From Flavobacterium sp. (lineage in GTDB: Bacteria > Bacteroidota > Bacteroidia > Flavobacteriales > Flavobacteriaceae), in NCBI RefSeq assembly GCF_039595935.1, contig NZ_JBCNKR010000006.1, positions 1,832,001 through 1,896,000 on the forward strand: a stretch of DNA of 64,000 nucleotides. The letters run 5' to 3'. The first letter of the stretch is position 1, and every line of letters begins with the position of its first letter. A program made the position numbers and the translations under genes. Positions 8,809 through 18,710 of this stretch are shown here, piece after piece. The notes beneath the pieces are model-generated. The model did no database searches, had not been told where the DNA came from, and saw only the letters and a list, made by a program, of their open reading frames with translations.

Positions 8809-9867
8809 TTAGGTTACTTTTATCACAAGCTTCACGACAAAAATATTCTTTTTATTTTTAAATGAAAGCTTATAGTCACTTTTATTATAACCTAATTCCA
8901 GTCTTTTTTTGACATTTTCAATTCCTATACCACTTGACTTGTTAAAATTGTCTTCATGCTGTGTAATTTCTGGCGTAGGGTTCGAAATAGTAAAATGCAA
9001 AAAGTCATCTTTTACTTTAAATTTGATATCAATCTTTACTTTTCCGGTGTTTTTGTTTACGCCGTGTTTAAAAGCATTTTCAATAAAAGTCAGTAAAATC
9101 ACCGGAGAAATTTCTTTATCATGAATATCTCCCGAAACTTCCATGTTTACTTCCAGACGATCATCATTTCTGATTCTTTCCAAATCAAGATAATTCTGAA
9201 TACATAAAATCTCATTTTCTAAACTCTGTTTTTTTCCTTGCGTATCATAAAGCATATAACGCATTAATTCTGAAAGTTTTAAAACAATCTTTGGTGTTTT
9301 ATTCGACTTTTCTACAGATAAAGAATAAATATTATTTAAGGTATTAAAGAAAAAATGCGGAGAGATTTGAGATTTTAGGAAAAGCAATTCTGTTTCCAAT
9401 TGTGATTTCTCTAAATCGGTAACACGTTTTTGTTCCTTCAAAAAGTCTAAAGTGATTTTAATTGCCGTAACAAAAGTCATTACATACAATTCGCCCATCA
9501 TCATATCAATAGTATAATTGAGTGTTAATTCATTGATAGTCTCCGGACCTTCGGGCCATACATTATGGGTAATTAACAGATACGTAAGGTTGAATTTTAC
9601 CAATACCATTAAAAAAATAGCAGATAAAACGGCAAGCACATAAAGAACATATTTTTTTCGGTAAACCAGATAAGGCATGAAAACCAGAATATTCAAATAA
9701 CACAACGTCATGTGAATTGGAAAACCAAGCAAAGTAGTTTTAAGAGAATACACGTAATCGTTAAAATAACTTCCCCATCTAAAAGTATTAAAAAGGAAAT
9801 AAGTCAGCCAAAAAACTACATGATAGTATAATGGTATGCGATATAATTTATTAGAATTGAAATTCAT
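8809..9867 (-). CDS. LytS-type sensor histidine kinase (HisKA_7TM-less, His_kinase family)
   Basis: The 352-residue membrane protein begins with about four transmembrane segments (roughly residues 13-30, 45-68, 73-97 and 122-140) and a short coiled linker. The His_kinase domain holds phospho-acceptor His171 in Q-I-S-P-H-F-F-F-N-T-L-N-N. A degenerate ATPase domain (T-F-I-E-N-A-F-K-H-G and G-I-G-I-E-N-V-K-K-R-L) closes the chain. It has no large periplasmic sensor domain, so it probably senses within the membrane or through a partner. It pairs with the LytTR regulator just downstream. Confidence 0.93.
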   Translation of the reverse strand: MNFNSNKLYRIPLYYHVVFWLTYFLFNTFRWGSYFNDYVYSLKTTLLGFPIHMTLCYLNILVFMPYLVYRKKYVLYVLAVLSAIFLMVLVKFNLTYLLITHNVWPEGPETINELTLNYTIDMMMGELYVMTFVTAIKITLDFLKEQKRVTDLEKSQLETELLFLKSQISPHFFFNTLNNIYSLSVEKSNKTPKIVLKLSELMRYMLYDTQGKKQSLENEILCIQNYLDLERIRNDDRLEVNMEVSGDIHDKEISPVILLTFIENAFKHGVNKNTGKVKIDIKFKVKDDFLHFTISNPTPEITQHEDNFNKSSGIGIENVKKRLELGYNKSDYKLSFKNKKNIFVVKLVIKVT

Positions 9868-9988
9868 AATATGAGTACGTTTTGTGACTTTTTTTGATGT
9901 TTATCTAAGTTTATATGTTGTCCGTCTAAATAAGTTTTAATAAAAAGTCAGTTTATATAAATTTAAAGTTAAATTAAGGTTGTTTTAT

Positions 9989-12232
9989 ATGAAGAAAATT
10001 CTCGTGCCTGCTTTATTTGTAATTCTGGCTACAAGTTGTAAAATAAAGTCATACAAAAATAATAATCAGGAAAATATTTTTGTAAACCACGTTGATCCTT
10101 TTATCGGGACTGGCGGACACGGTCATACATACCCAGGAGCGACGGTTCCTTTTGGGATGTTACAAGTGAGCCCGGATAACGGAATCTCAAGCTGGGACTG
10201 GTGTTCAGGCTATCATTATTCAGATTCTATTGTGTCTGGTTTCAGTCATTTACACTTAAGCGGAACAGGAATTGGCGATTTGGCAGATATTTTATTTATG
10301 CCGACAAACAAAAAAGTCGATTTAACATTAAAAACAACTTCAAGAGATCAATTACCTTATAAATCATTTTACAGTCATGTTAACGAAAAAGCAGCACCGG
10401 GCTCTTACCAGGTTTTTCTTAAGGATCCTAAAATCAATGTAGAATTAACTTCTTCACAAAGAACAGCGTATCATAAATATACGTATACCAAAAATGACAA
10501 ACAATCAGTCGTTGTTGATTTAGGATTTGCCATAAACTGGGACAAAGCCCTAAAAACAGGAATTACAATTGAAGACCAATATACTATAAGCGGTTACCGA
10601 TATAGTAAAGGCTGGGCATTGAACCAGAAAGTATTTTTTGTTGCCAAATTTTCAAAGCCTATCACAGAATTTGTTTTAACGGCTGATAAACAAATTGTTA
10701 CTTCGAAAAAAGTTGAAGCAGAAAATACATCGGCACAATTATTTTTTGATCCGAAAAATTCAGATGAATTATTTGTAAAAGTCGCTCTATCATCTGTAAG
10801 TGTGGCTAATGCCAAAGATAATCTGGACGGAGAAAAAGCAAATTTCGACAATACAAAATCAGAAGCATCTTCGATTTGGAATAATGCATTGAGCAAAATT
10901 AAAGTTGAAACACCAGTAGATTCGTTAAAAACGATTTTTTATACTGCGATGTATCACGCACAAGTTGCCCCTGTAACCTATAGTGATAAAAACGGTCAAT
11001 TTAGAAAAGAGGATGATCAAATTGTTACAGCAAAAGATTATACCGCCTATTCGACCTTATCACTATGGGATACTTTTAGAGCCGAAAATCCTCTGCTTAC
11101 TTTACTGGCACCAGAAAAAACATCAGACATTGTCAAATCAATGTTAGCGTATTACGATACAAAAAAAATATTACCGGTCTGGACTTTATACGCCAATGAG
11201 ACCAATACTATGACAGGATACCATTCCATTCCGGTAATTACTGATGCTTATTTAAAAGGTATAAAAGGTTTTGATGCCGAAAAAGCTTTTGAAGCGATGA
11301 AAGCCACGATGATGCAGGACGAGCGCGGTTTAAACTTCTACAAAAAATACGGTTATATACCTTATAATTTATTAGACGAATCGGTTACAATTACCTTAGA
11401 ATATGCTTACGACGATTGGTGCGTGGCGCAAATGGCGAAAGCGTTAGGGAAAAATGCTGATTACGAATTTTTCTTAAAACGTTCTCAGGCCTATCAATAT
11501 TTATTTGATCCGAAAACAGGATTCATGAGAGGAAAATCAGATGATGGAAAATCATGGAATGAGCCTTTCGATCCAAAACATTCGAACCATAGAGAACACA
11601 CTGATTATACAGAAGGAAATGCATGGCAGCACAGTTGGTTCGTGCCACAAAATGTTGATAACCTAATTTCGATTCACGGTGGAAATGAAACTTTTACCAA
11701 ACGTTTAGAACAATTATTTACCGAAAGTTCAGAGATTACAGGAAACAATGTTTCGGCAGATATTTCGGGATTAATCGGGCAATACGCACACGGAAATGAG
11801 CCAAGTCATCACATTGCCTATATGTTCAACCATGCAGGTCAGCCTTGGAGAACACAATATTGGGTTCGTCATATTTTAGATACACAATACAATACAACAC
11901 CAAACGGATTAAGCGGAAACGAAGACTGCGGACAAATGTCGGCGTGGTATGTTTTCAGCTCAATGGGATTATACCCAATGAATCCGGCTTCGGGAGAATA
12001 CGAAATTGGAAGTCCGATTTTCGAGAAAGCAACCATCAATCTTGAAGGCGGAAAAACGTTTGTAATTGAAGCACAAAATGTTTCAGACAAAAACTTTTAC
12101 ATACAGTCGGCAACATTAAACGGAGTCGAATTCAATCAAACAGCAATTACACATCAACAGATTTTAAAAGGCGGGGTTTTACATTTTGTAATGGGACCTC
12201 AGCCAAATAAAAACTGGGGAACAAAAAAATAA
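9989..12232 (+). CDS. GH92 alpha-mannosidase, lipoprotein
   Basis: I place the start at the ATG at 9989, which gives M-K-K-I-L-V-P and a lipobox L-A-T-S-C (Cys17 region); an upstream TTG would add three residues. The about 747-residue protein shows GH92 features: V-D-P-F-I-G-T-G-G-H-G-H-T-Y-P-G-A near the N-terminus, S-L-W-D-T-F-R-A-E, and P-S-H-H-I-A-Y-M-F-N. GH92 enzymes are calcium-dependent inverting exo-alpha-mannosidases acting on N-glycan mannose. A symporter gene follows 43 bp downstream. A second GH92 lies at 25895-28138, probably with another linkage preference. Confidence 0.95.
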   Translation: MKKILVPALFVILATSCKIKSYKNNNQENIFVNHVDPFIGTGGHGHTYPGATVPFGMLQVSPDNGISSWDWCSGYHYSDSIVSGFSHLHLSGTGIGDLADILFMPTNKKVDLTLKTTSRDQLPYKSFYSHVNEKAAPGSYQVFLKDPKINVELTSSQRTAYHKYTYTKNDKQSVVVDLGFAINWDKALKTGITIEDQYTISGYRYSKGWALNQKVFFVAKFSKPITEFVLTADKQIVTSKKVEAENTSAQLFFDPKNSDELFVKVALSSVSVANAKDNLDGEKANFDNTKSEASSIWNNALSKIKVETPVDSLKTIFYTAMYHAQVAPVTYSDKNGQFRKEDDQIVTAKDYTAYSTLSLWDTFRAENPLLTLLAPEKTSDIVKSMLAYYDTKKILPVWTLYANETNTMTGYHSIPVITDAYLKGIKGFDAEKAFEAMKATMMQDERGLNFYKKYGYIPYNLLDESVTITLEYAYDDWCVAQMAKALGKNADYEFFLKRSQAYQYLFDPKTGFMRGKSDDGKSWNEPFDPKHSNHREHTDYTEGNAWQHSWFVPQNVDNLISIHGGNETFTKRLEQLFTESSEITGNNVSADISGLIGQYAHGNEPSHHIAYMFNHAGQPWRTQYWVRHILDTQYNTTPNGLSGNEDCGQMSAWYVFSSMGLYPMNPASGEYEIGSPIFEKATINLEGGKTFVIEAQNVSDKNFYIQSATLNGVEFNQTAITHQQILKGGVLHFVMGPQPNKNWGTKK

Positions 12233-12275
12233 ATAAAAACAAAAAACGTAACTAACCTACTAACAAATATATTTA

Positions 12276-14153
12276 ATGGATATTATTGACGTATCGATAA
12301 TCGTAGCTTACATTCTGCTCTCAGTGAGTATCGGAATTTGGATTTCAAGAAAAGCAAAACAAGGACTGGATGATTATTTTCTTGGCGGAAAAACAATCAA
12401 ATGGTATTTTTTAGGTCTAAGTAACGGATCTGGAATGTTTGATGTTTCCGGAACTTCCTGGATGATTGGGGTACTTTTTCTATACGGAGTAAAAAGCTTT
12501 ATGTTCATGTGGCTTTGGCCTATCTGGAATCAGATTTTCGTGATGATGTTCCTTGCAGTCTGGATCAGAAGATCAAAAGTAATGACAGGTTCTGAGTGGA
12601 TTTTAACTCGTTTTGGAAGCGACAAAGCCGGAAAAGCATCGCATATTATTGTGGCTATTTTTGCTATTATTTCTACCATTGGTTTTATCGCTTATTTCTT
12701 TGAAGGAATCGGAAAATTTGTAACCATTATTCTTCCGTGGGATTTAACGCTTCATTATGGCGATATGATTTTATTGACTTCTGAGCGTTCTTATGCCTTG
12801 TTAATCATTTTCTTAACAACTATTTATACCGTAAAAGGCGGAATGTTTTCTGTGGTTGCTACAGAAGTTGTACAGTATTTAATTATGATTGTAGCCGGAG
12901 TTTTAATTGCCGGATATGCTTTTGTTAATTATACCGATATTCAGATTAATTCGATTATTACGCCAGAATGGAAAAATGTTTTCTTCGGATGGCAGTTTGA
13001 AACCCAATGGAGCGATAAATTTCAAACTTTCAATAATTTAATTGATAGTGAAGGCTACAAAATGTTTGGCGCTTTCATCGGAATGACGTTGTTCAAAGGT
13101 TTCTTTGCAAGTGTCGCAGGACCAACACCAAGTTACGATTTACAAAGAGTTCTTTCAACTAAATCAGTAAAAGAAGCAGCTTATATGAGTGGTTTTACCA
13201 ACTTAATTTTATTCATTCCGAGATATTTATTAATCACCGGAATCGTAGTAATTGCGTTGGTAAACTTAGCGCCGGAATTAAACGCAAACACAGGTTTAAC
13301 CGGAGCTGATTTGGAATTATTAATGCCAAAAGTGGTCAATCTATATATTCCGGTTGGAATTAAAGGAATTCTTTTAGCAGGTTTATTAGCCGCTTTTATG
13401 TCTGGATTCTCAGCTTTCGTAAACGCAGGCCCGGCATATATTGTAAATGATATTTATAAAAAATACTTTAAACCAGTTGCTACAAATCAACACTATATTA
13501 AAGTAAGCCAGATTTCTTCTTTCCTTGTAGTAGGGTTAGGTGTTTTCATGGGATTCTTTGCAGATTCAATCAACTCTTTAACGCTTTGGATTACAAGTGC
13601 TTTATACGGAGGTTACGTAGCAGCCAATTTCCTAAAATGGATCTGGTGGCGTTTTAATGGCTGGGGTTATTTCTGGGGAATGTTTGCCGGATTAATTATT
13701 GCTTCGTTTCAATTTATTTTAGGCATGAACAAAGCGAATTTAGCAGAAGGTTCTTTTTTATATGATTTATCACAAGTTCAGGCGATTTATCTTTTCCCAT
13801 TAATATTTGGATTCTCAATTTTAGGTTGTCTTTTGGGAACTTATTTAAGCGAACCGACAGAAATGGGAGTTTTAAAATCATTTTATTCAAACGTAAGACC
13901 TTGGGGATTTTGGAATCCGGTTTATAAAGAACTAAAAGCTGAAGATCAGACTTTCGAAAAAAATAATGATTTCTGGTTGGATATGATGAATTGCGCAATT
14001 GGAATTATATGGCAGTCAAGTATGATTTTGCTTCCGATATTCTTTATTATCAGAGATTATCCAAAAGCAATTACAGCTTTGATTGTGTTTTTAGTAACGA
14101 CTACGATATTGAAGTTTACTTGGTTAGATAAGGTTAGAAAAATAGCTGATTAA
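12276..14153 (+). CDS. Sodium/solute symporter (SSS family), probable sugar carrier
   Basis: The 625-residue inner-membrane protein has about 13-14 hydrophobic helices with the SSS fold. It opens with D-D-Y-F-L-G-G-K-T, typical of SGLT-like carriers, and has a G-L-L-A-A-F-M-S segment in the later helices. The last 90 residues have extra hydrophobic stretches, as in Bacteroidota members. It sits between GH92 and GH130, so mannose, Man-GlcNAc or another N-glycan product is a plausible cargo; that is inferred from context. Confidence 0.9.
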   Translation: MDIIDVSIIVAYILLSVSIGIWISRKAKQGLDDYFLGGKTIKWYFLGLSNGSGMFDVSGTSWMIGVLFLYGVKSFMFMWLWPIWNQIFVMMFLAVWIRRSKVMTGSEWILTRFGSDKAGKASHIIVAIFAIISTIGFIAYFFEGIGKFVTIILPWDLTLHYGDMILLTSERSYALLIIFLTTIYTVKGGMFSVVATEVVQYLIMIVAGVLIAGYAFVNYTDIQINSIITPEWKNVFFGWQFETQWSDKFQTFNNLIDSEGYKMFGAFIGMTLFKGFFASVAGPTPSYDLQRVLSTKSVKEAAYMSGFTNLILFIPRYLLITGIVVIALVNLAPELNANTGLTGADLELLMPKVVNLYIPVGIKGILLAGLLAAFMSGFSAFVNAGPAYIVNDIYKKYFKPVATNQHYIKVSQISSFLVVGLGVFMGFFADSINSLTLWITSALYGGYVAANFLKWIWWRFNGWGYFWGMFAGLIIASFQFILGMNKANLAEGSFLYDLSQVQAIYLFPLIFGFSILGCLLGTYLSEPTEMGVLKSFYSNVRPWGFWNPVYKELKAEDQTFEKNNDFWLDMMNCAIGIIWQSSMILLPIFFIIRDYPKAITALIVFLVTTTILKFTWLDKVRKIAD

Positions 14154-14203
14154 GATAAAAGATACAAGAAGCAAGATTTTAGAGTAGAGAATTTCTCCAA
14201 AGT

Positions 14204-14308
14204 TTGTCAGTCTGAGCGAAGTCGAAGACCACATAAGAAACTCGACAACGTTTGGCGAATTTCTAGGTGGAGTTACTTATGAAGATCCTTCCTTCGTCAG
14301 GATGACAA
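14204..14308. repeat. Degenerate hairpin repeat (GTCAGTCTGAGCGAAG / CCTTCGTCAGGATGAC)
   Basis: The left side (TTGTCAGTCTGAGCGAAG from 14204) and the right side (CCTTCGTCAGGATGACAA to 14308) are roughly complementary. It resembles the 7834 and 24190 elements in size and arms and lies in the 200-bp gap before GH130. Confidence 0.6.
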
Positions 14309-14353
14309 GATTGAGACAATAAAACAAAAACAATAAACAAAAAAATAAAAAAA

Positions 14354-15319
14354 ATGAGCAGTATTCCTTGGCAAGACAGACCCGAAAACAGTAAAGATGT
14401 AATGTGGAGATATTCTGAAAATCCAATTATCAACAGATATGCAATACCGTCATCAAACAGTATTTTTAATAGTGCTGTAGTTCCTTTTGGAGATGGTTAT
14501 GCGGGAGTTTTCAGATGTGATAACAAAGCGGTTCAAATGAATATTTTTGCCGGTTTTAGTAAAAACGGAATCGATTGGGACATTAACCACGAACCAATCG
14601 TAATGCAGTCTGGTAATACAGATATGATCGAATCTGCTTATAAATACGATCCACGTGTGGTTTTCATCGAAGACCGTTACTGGATTACGTGGTGTAATGG
14701 TTACAACGGGCCAACTATCGGAATTGGATATACTTTTGACTTTAAAGAGTTTTTTCAATGCGAAAATGCCTTTTTACCATTCAACAGAAACGGAGTTTTA
14801 TTTCCACAAAAAATAAACGGAAAATACGCCATGTTAAGCCGTCCAAGTGATAACGGACATACACCTTTTGGAGACATCTGGATTAGCTACAGTCCGGATA
14901 TGAAATACTGGGGAGAGCACAGATTGGTGATGAAACCAACTCCTTTTGAAGACAGTGCATGGCAGTGTACAAAAGTAGGAGCAGGGCCAATCCCGATTTT
15001 GACAAACGAAGGCTGGTTAATGATTTACCACGGCGTTATCAATACCTGCAACGGGTTCCGTTATGCAATGGGGTCTGCACTTTTAGATGTTGATTCACCA
15101 GATAAAGTAAAATACAGAACACAGCCTTATTTATTAGGTCCGGCAGAACTTTATGAAATGGTAGGAGATGTGCCAAATGTAGTTTTCCCATGTGCCGCTT
15201 TACACGATACAGAAGAAGATAAACTAGCCGTTTACTATGGTGCTGCAGATACCGCTGTAGCCATTGCATTTGGTAAATTAAGTGAAGTAGTTCAGTTTAC
15301 AAAAGATAACAGTTTATAG
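14354..15319 (+). CDS. GH130 phosphorylase, probably beta-1,4-mannosyl-GlcNAc type
   Basis: The 321-residue cytoplasmic protein is a five-bladed propeller of GH130 type (R-Y-S-E-N-P-I-I, F-N-S-A-V-V-P-F-G-D-G-Y, F-R-C-D, Y-D-P-R-V, W-I-S-Y-S-P-D, G-W-L-M-I-Y-H-G-V). GH130 enzymes split beta-mannosides with phosphate. Family members encoded with GH92 and GH20 act on Man-beta-1,4-GlcNAc from the N-glycan core. No signal peptide is seen, so it fits intracellular use of an imported disaccharide. The next gene starts 7 bp after the stop. Exact specificity needs assay. Confidence 0.9.
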   Translation: MSSIPWQDRPENSKDVMWRYSENPIINRYAIPSSNSIFNSAVVPFGDGYAGVFRCDNKAVQMNIFAGFSKNGIDWDINHEPIVMQSGNTDMIESAYKYDPRVVFIEDRYWITWCNGYNGPTIGIGYTFDFKEFFQCENAFLPFNRNGVLFPQKINGKYAMLSRPSDNGHTPFGDIWISYSPDMKYWGEHRLVMKPTPFEDSAWQCTKVGAGPIPILTNEGWLMIYHGVINTCNGFRYAMGSALLDVDSPDKVKYRTQPYLLGPAELYEMVGDVPNVVFPCAALHDTEEDKLAVYYGAADTAVAIAFGKLSEVVQFTKDNSL

Positions 15320-15326
15320 AAAAAGC

Positions 15327-16397
15327 ATGCGTTTAAAAATTCAATGGTTAACAGTTGTTTTGGTTTCTTTTTCGATTATGGGATTTTCTCAATCGAAGAA
15401 AAATACCATTATTCCTAGAACATACGTCGCTTCAAAAACGGTAACTCCAATTGCAATTGACGGAGATGAATCTGATCCTTCATGGAGCAAAGCAGAGTGG
15501 ACAGATCTTTTTGAAGATATAGAAAATGGCATTAAACCCAAGTACGCAACAAAAGTTAAAATGCTCTGGGACGAAACCAATTTTTATATTTTAGCAAAGA
15601 TTGAAGAACCGCACGTTTGGGCCAATTTAAAACAGCGTGATACCATAATTTTTTACAACAATGACTTCGAAGTTTTTATAGATCCCGACAGCGACACTTT
15701 TAACTATTACGAATTAGAAATAAACGCCTTGAACACTGCTTGGGATCTATTTTTATCAAAACCTTACAGAGAAAATGATCTTGTGGTTTTAAACGACTGG
15801 AATCTTACAGGTTTAAAATCAGCAGTTAAAGTTCAGGGAACACTTAATAACCCGAATGATATTGATCAGGGCTGGGTTTTAGAAATGGCGATTCCGTGGG
15901 CGGCTCACAAAACCTCTTATTTCGATCAAAACGTACCAGCCGATAAATTCTGGAGAGTCAATTTTTCAAGAGTAAATTGGCAGCATTCTATTGTCGATGG
16001 AAAATACGAACGCAAAAAAGACACTGACGGAAAATTTCTGCCGGAATACAATTGGGTTTGGTCGCCAATGGGCGTAATCAATATGCATGAACCGGAAAAA
16101 TGGGGTTATGTTTATTTTTCTTCAAAAGAAGGAAAAGATACCTTTACAATTCCGCAGGACGAGAAAGTAAAATGGGAACTTTATAATTTATACAGAGCCC
16201 AAAAAGAATATTTTCAAAAGAACAAAAGCTGGGCAAAATCCTTAACAAATCTAACAAAAGATGTTATCAGCATTGATAATAAAGTTTTAAAGCCTATCTT
16301 AGAAAACCATTCCAGCGGATATAATATTTCTGTTAAAAGTCTTTTCTCAAACCAAACATTTGTGATAAGACAGGATGGAAAAATAATAACAAAATAA
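15327..16397 (+). CDS. Secreted CBM9-like carbohydrate-binding protein
   Basis: The 356-residue protein has a signal peptide (about 1-21, ending near F-S-Q-S). It continues with a family-9-like beta-sandwich (about 35-250): P-I-A-I-D-G-D-E-S-D-P-S-W-S-K-A near the start and W-R-V-N-F-S-R-V-N-W later. A charged C-terminal tail follows. Such proteins occur beside glycosidases in Bacteroidota and may hold glycan; catalysis is not known for them. The stop is 5 bp from the next start, so it is co-transcribed with GH130 and the GHL10-like gene. Confidence 0.8.
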   Translation: MRLKIQWLTVVLVSFSIMGFSQSKKNTIIPRTYVASKTVTPIAIDGDESDPSWSKAEWTDLFEDIENGIKPKYATKVKMLWDETNFYILAKIEEPHVWANLKQRDTIIFYNNDFEVFIDPDSDTFNYYELEINALNTAWDLFLSKPYRENDLVVLNDWNLTGLKSAVKVQGTLNNPNDIDQGWVLEMAIPWAAHKTSYFDQNVPADKFWRVNFSRVNWQHSIVDGKYERKKDTDGKFLPEYNWVWSPMGVINMHEPEKWGYVYFSSKEGKDTFTIPQDEKVKWELYNLYRAQKEYFQKNKSWAKSLTNLTKDVISIDNKVLKPILENHSSGYNISVKSLFSNQTFVIRQDGKIITK

Positions 16398-16402
16398 CCA
16401 CT

Positions 16403-17479
16403 ATGAAACTACCAAAACTATTACTTTTTTTACTGACACTCAGCATTTTTTCGTGTGCCAAAAAAGAAGAAACCACATTTAAATTTGCTGTCTGGACAAC
16501 CGCAGACGCCAAAAAATCAGACGAAGATTATACTAAAGAATTCAAAAAATACAAAGATGGAGGAATCGACGAAGTATTAATCAATACAACAACAGATCCT
16601 GAGTTATTAAAAAGATTAGTGCCGCTTGCCACAAAAGAAGGTTTAAAAGTTCACGCCTGGATTATGGCAATGAACCGCCCAAACGATTCAGTTGCTTTAC
16701 AGCATCCAGACTGGTATCAGGTAAGTAAAGAAGGAAAATCCTGCTTCGATAATCGTCCGTATGTTGATTATTACCAATGGTTATGTCCAACCCGAAAAGA
16801 ATCCAGAGAACACGTTTTACATTTAGTAGAAGAACTGGCAAAAGTAGAAGGAATTGAAAGCGTTCATTTAGATTATATTCGTTTTCCGGACATCTTTTTA
16901 CCAATTAGTTTACTGCCAAAATACAACTTGGTTCAGGACGTAGAATTACCGCAATTTGATTTTTGTTATTGTGATGAATGTGTAAAAGCATTCGAAAAAA
17001 TCCACCATAAAAATCCAAAAGAAAGCCACAACACTTCTATCGATATGGAGTGGAAAAACTTCCGTTTAAACGCCATAAAAGCTGTTGTTGATGATGCTTA
17101 TAAAATTGCACACAAACACAACAAACAATTAACTGCAGCCGTATTTCCTTATCCTGAAATGGCAGATCACATGGTGCGCCAGCGTTGGGATAAATGGAAT
17201 ATCGATCAAGTATATCCAATGATTTACCACAGTTTTTATAATGAAGAAATTGACTGGGTGGGTTATGCTACCAAACAAGGTGTTGCCGATTTAGAAGATA
17301 AGAAAACGAAAATCAATACAGGAATTTATATTCCGGGATTGAAAAACGATAAAGAACTGAAAGAAGCTATTTTATTAGCAAAAGAAAATGGAGCAGTAGG
17401 AGTTTCATTTTTCGACGGAAATGCATTGTCTGAAAGTAATTTAAAGACAATCAAAGAAACAAAAGCAAGTTTAAAATAA
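16403..17479 (+). CDS. GHL10-like putative glycosidase, lipoprotein
   Basis: The 358-residue protein begins with a lipoprotein signal (lipobox I-F-S-C, Cys18). The rest is a TIM-barrel of the GHL10/family-10-like type: G-I-D-E-V-L-I-N, L-K-V-H-A-W-I-M, C-P-T-R-K-E-S-R, S-V-H-L-D-Y-I-R-F-P-D, and V-Y-P-M-I-Y-H. Acidic residues in H-L-D-Y-I-R are the likely catalytic or structural ones. No substrate is established. Its place after GH130 and before the GlcNAc-Asn amidase suggests a role on the N-glycan core or on glycoasparagine; that is inference. Confidence 0.75.
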   Translation: MKLPKLLLFLLTLSIFSCAKKEETTFKFAVWTTADAKKSDEDYTKEFKKYKDGGIDEVLINTTTDPELLKRLVPLATKEGLKVHAWIMAMNRPNDSVALQHPDWYQVSKEGKSCFDNRPYVDYYQWLCPTRKESREHVLHLVEELAKVEGIESVHLDYIRFPDIFLPISLLPKYNLVQDVELPQFDFCYCDECVKAFEKIHHKNPKESHNTSIDMEWKNFRLNAIKAVVDDAYKIAHKHNKQLTAAVFPYPEMADHMVRQRWDKWNIDQVYPMIYHSFYNEEIDWVGYATKQGVADLEDKKTKINTGIYIPGLKNDKELKEAILLAKENGAVGVSFFDGNALSESNLKTIKETKASLK

Positions 17480-17500
17480 TATTTTCTAAAAGTAACCAGC

Positions 17501-18526
17501 ATGTCAAATAGAAGAGATTTTATCAAAAAAGCAGCTTTAGGCGCAGCAGCCGTAAGTTCAATTGGTTTTAACGGATTTGCAAAAGAGAAAGAAAATGAAA
17601 AAGAAGGAGCATTAGAATTTCCTTCAAAAAAAGTTAAAAAACCGGTTGTAATTTCAACCTGGAATCACGGTTTGCCTGCCAATCAGGAAACCTGGAAACA
17701 GCTAAAAGCAGGAAAATCACCTTTAGAAGCAATTGAAGCCGGAATGAAAATTCCTGAAGCCGATCCAAATGTGCGAAGCGTAGGTTACGGCGGATATCCG
17801 GATCGTGAAGGAAAAGTAACGCTGGATGCTTGTATTATGGACCATAACAGTAATTGTGGTTCGGTTTGCTTTTTACAAGGCATTATGCATCCAATTTCTG
17901 TAGCAAAAAGAGTTTTAGAAAATACGCCACACGTAATGCTGGCCGGACAAGGGGCTTTACAATTTGCTTTATCAGAAGGATTTAAAGAAGAAAATTTACT
18001 AACTCCGGAATCTGAAAAAGACTGGAAAAAATGGCTGGAAGATTCAAAATACAAACCAGTTATTAATATAGAAAACCACGATACTATAAGCATGCTAATG
18101 TTAGACCAGGATGGAAACCTTTCTGGTGGCTGTACAACGAGTGGTGCAGCCTGGAAAATGCACGGACGCGTCGGTGACTCCCCAATAATCGGCGCGGGTC
18201 TTTTCCTGGATAACGAAGTAGGCGCCGCAGCCGCAACAGGTTTGGGTGAAGCCGTAATTAGAACTGCCGGAAGTGCAATGGTGGTCGAATTAATGCGTCA
18301 GGGAAAATCGCCTTATGATGCCTGCAAAGAAATCACAGAGCGTATTTACAACAAACACAAAAACCACAAAGACATGGAATATCTGCAGGTTGGTTTTATC
18401 GCCTTAAATAAAAACGGTGAACACGCAGGTTACAGTTTGAGATCTGGTTTCAACTTTGCCGTTTCGGATGATGAAAAAGGACACAGAATGGAAGACGCGA
18501 AATTTAAAATGTCGTGGGATAAATAA
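17501..18526 (+). CDS. N4-(beta-N-acetylglucosaminyl)-L-asparaginase (glycosylasparaginase)
   Basis: The 341-residue protein starts with a Tat-like signal (N-R-R-D-F-I-K-K-A-A-L-G-A-A-A) and so is exported folded. It is an Ntn-hydrolase: the autocleavage site N-H-D-T falls at Asp194/Thr195, and Thr195 becomes the N-terminal nucleophile of the beta chain. G-G-C-T-T-S-G-A-A-W-K and the G-D-S-P-I-I-G-A-G-L stretch match the family. It cuts the GlcNAc-Asn bond left when N-glycoprotein has been trimmed. Its presence is the strongest sign that the region targets N-glycans. Confidence 0.93.
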   Translation: MSNRRDFIKKAALGAAAVSSIGFNGFAKEKENEKEGALEFPSKKVKKPVVISTWNHGLPANQETWKQLKAGKSPLEAIEAGMKIPEADPNVRSVGYGGYPDREGKVTLDACIMDHNSNCGSVCFLQGIMHPISVAKRVLENTPHVMLAGQGALQFALSEGFKEENLLTPESEKDWKKWLEDSKYKPVINIENHDTISMLMLDQDGNLSGGCTTSGAAWKMHGRVGDSPIIGAGLFLDNEVGAAAATGLGEAVIRTAGSAMVVELMRQGKSPYDACKEITERIYNKHKNHKDMEYLQVGFIALNKNGEHAGYSLRSGFNFAVSDDEKGHRMEDAKFKMSWDK

Positions 18527-18540
18527 AAATAAAATGCGGG

Positions 18541-18573
18541 AACTTTGTCAAAGTTTTAAACTTTGACAAAGTT
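18541..18573. terminator. Hairpin after the asparaginase gene
   Basis: AACTTTGTCAAAG pairs with CTTTGACAAAGTT across a short AT loop, 14 bp after the stop. It could act as a terminator, although no T run follows. A small GTCATTTCTCG...CGAAATGAC hairpin lies just after it (about 18586-18612). Confidence 0.55.
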
Positions 18574-18710
18574 TGACCACAATATTGTCATTTCTCGTTC
18601 CTCGAAATGACATACAAAAATTAAAATTTTAAGCACATAGAAACATAGATTTTTCTCTCACAATCTATCCCGATAATAATCGGGACTATGTGTTCAAACA
18701 AAAACTAAGA

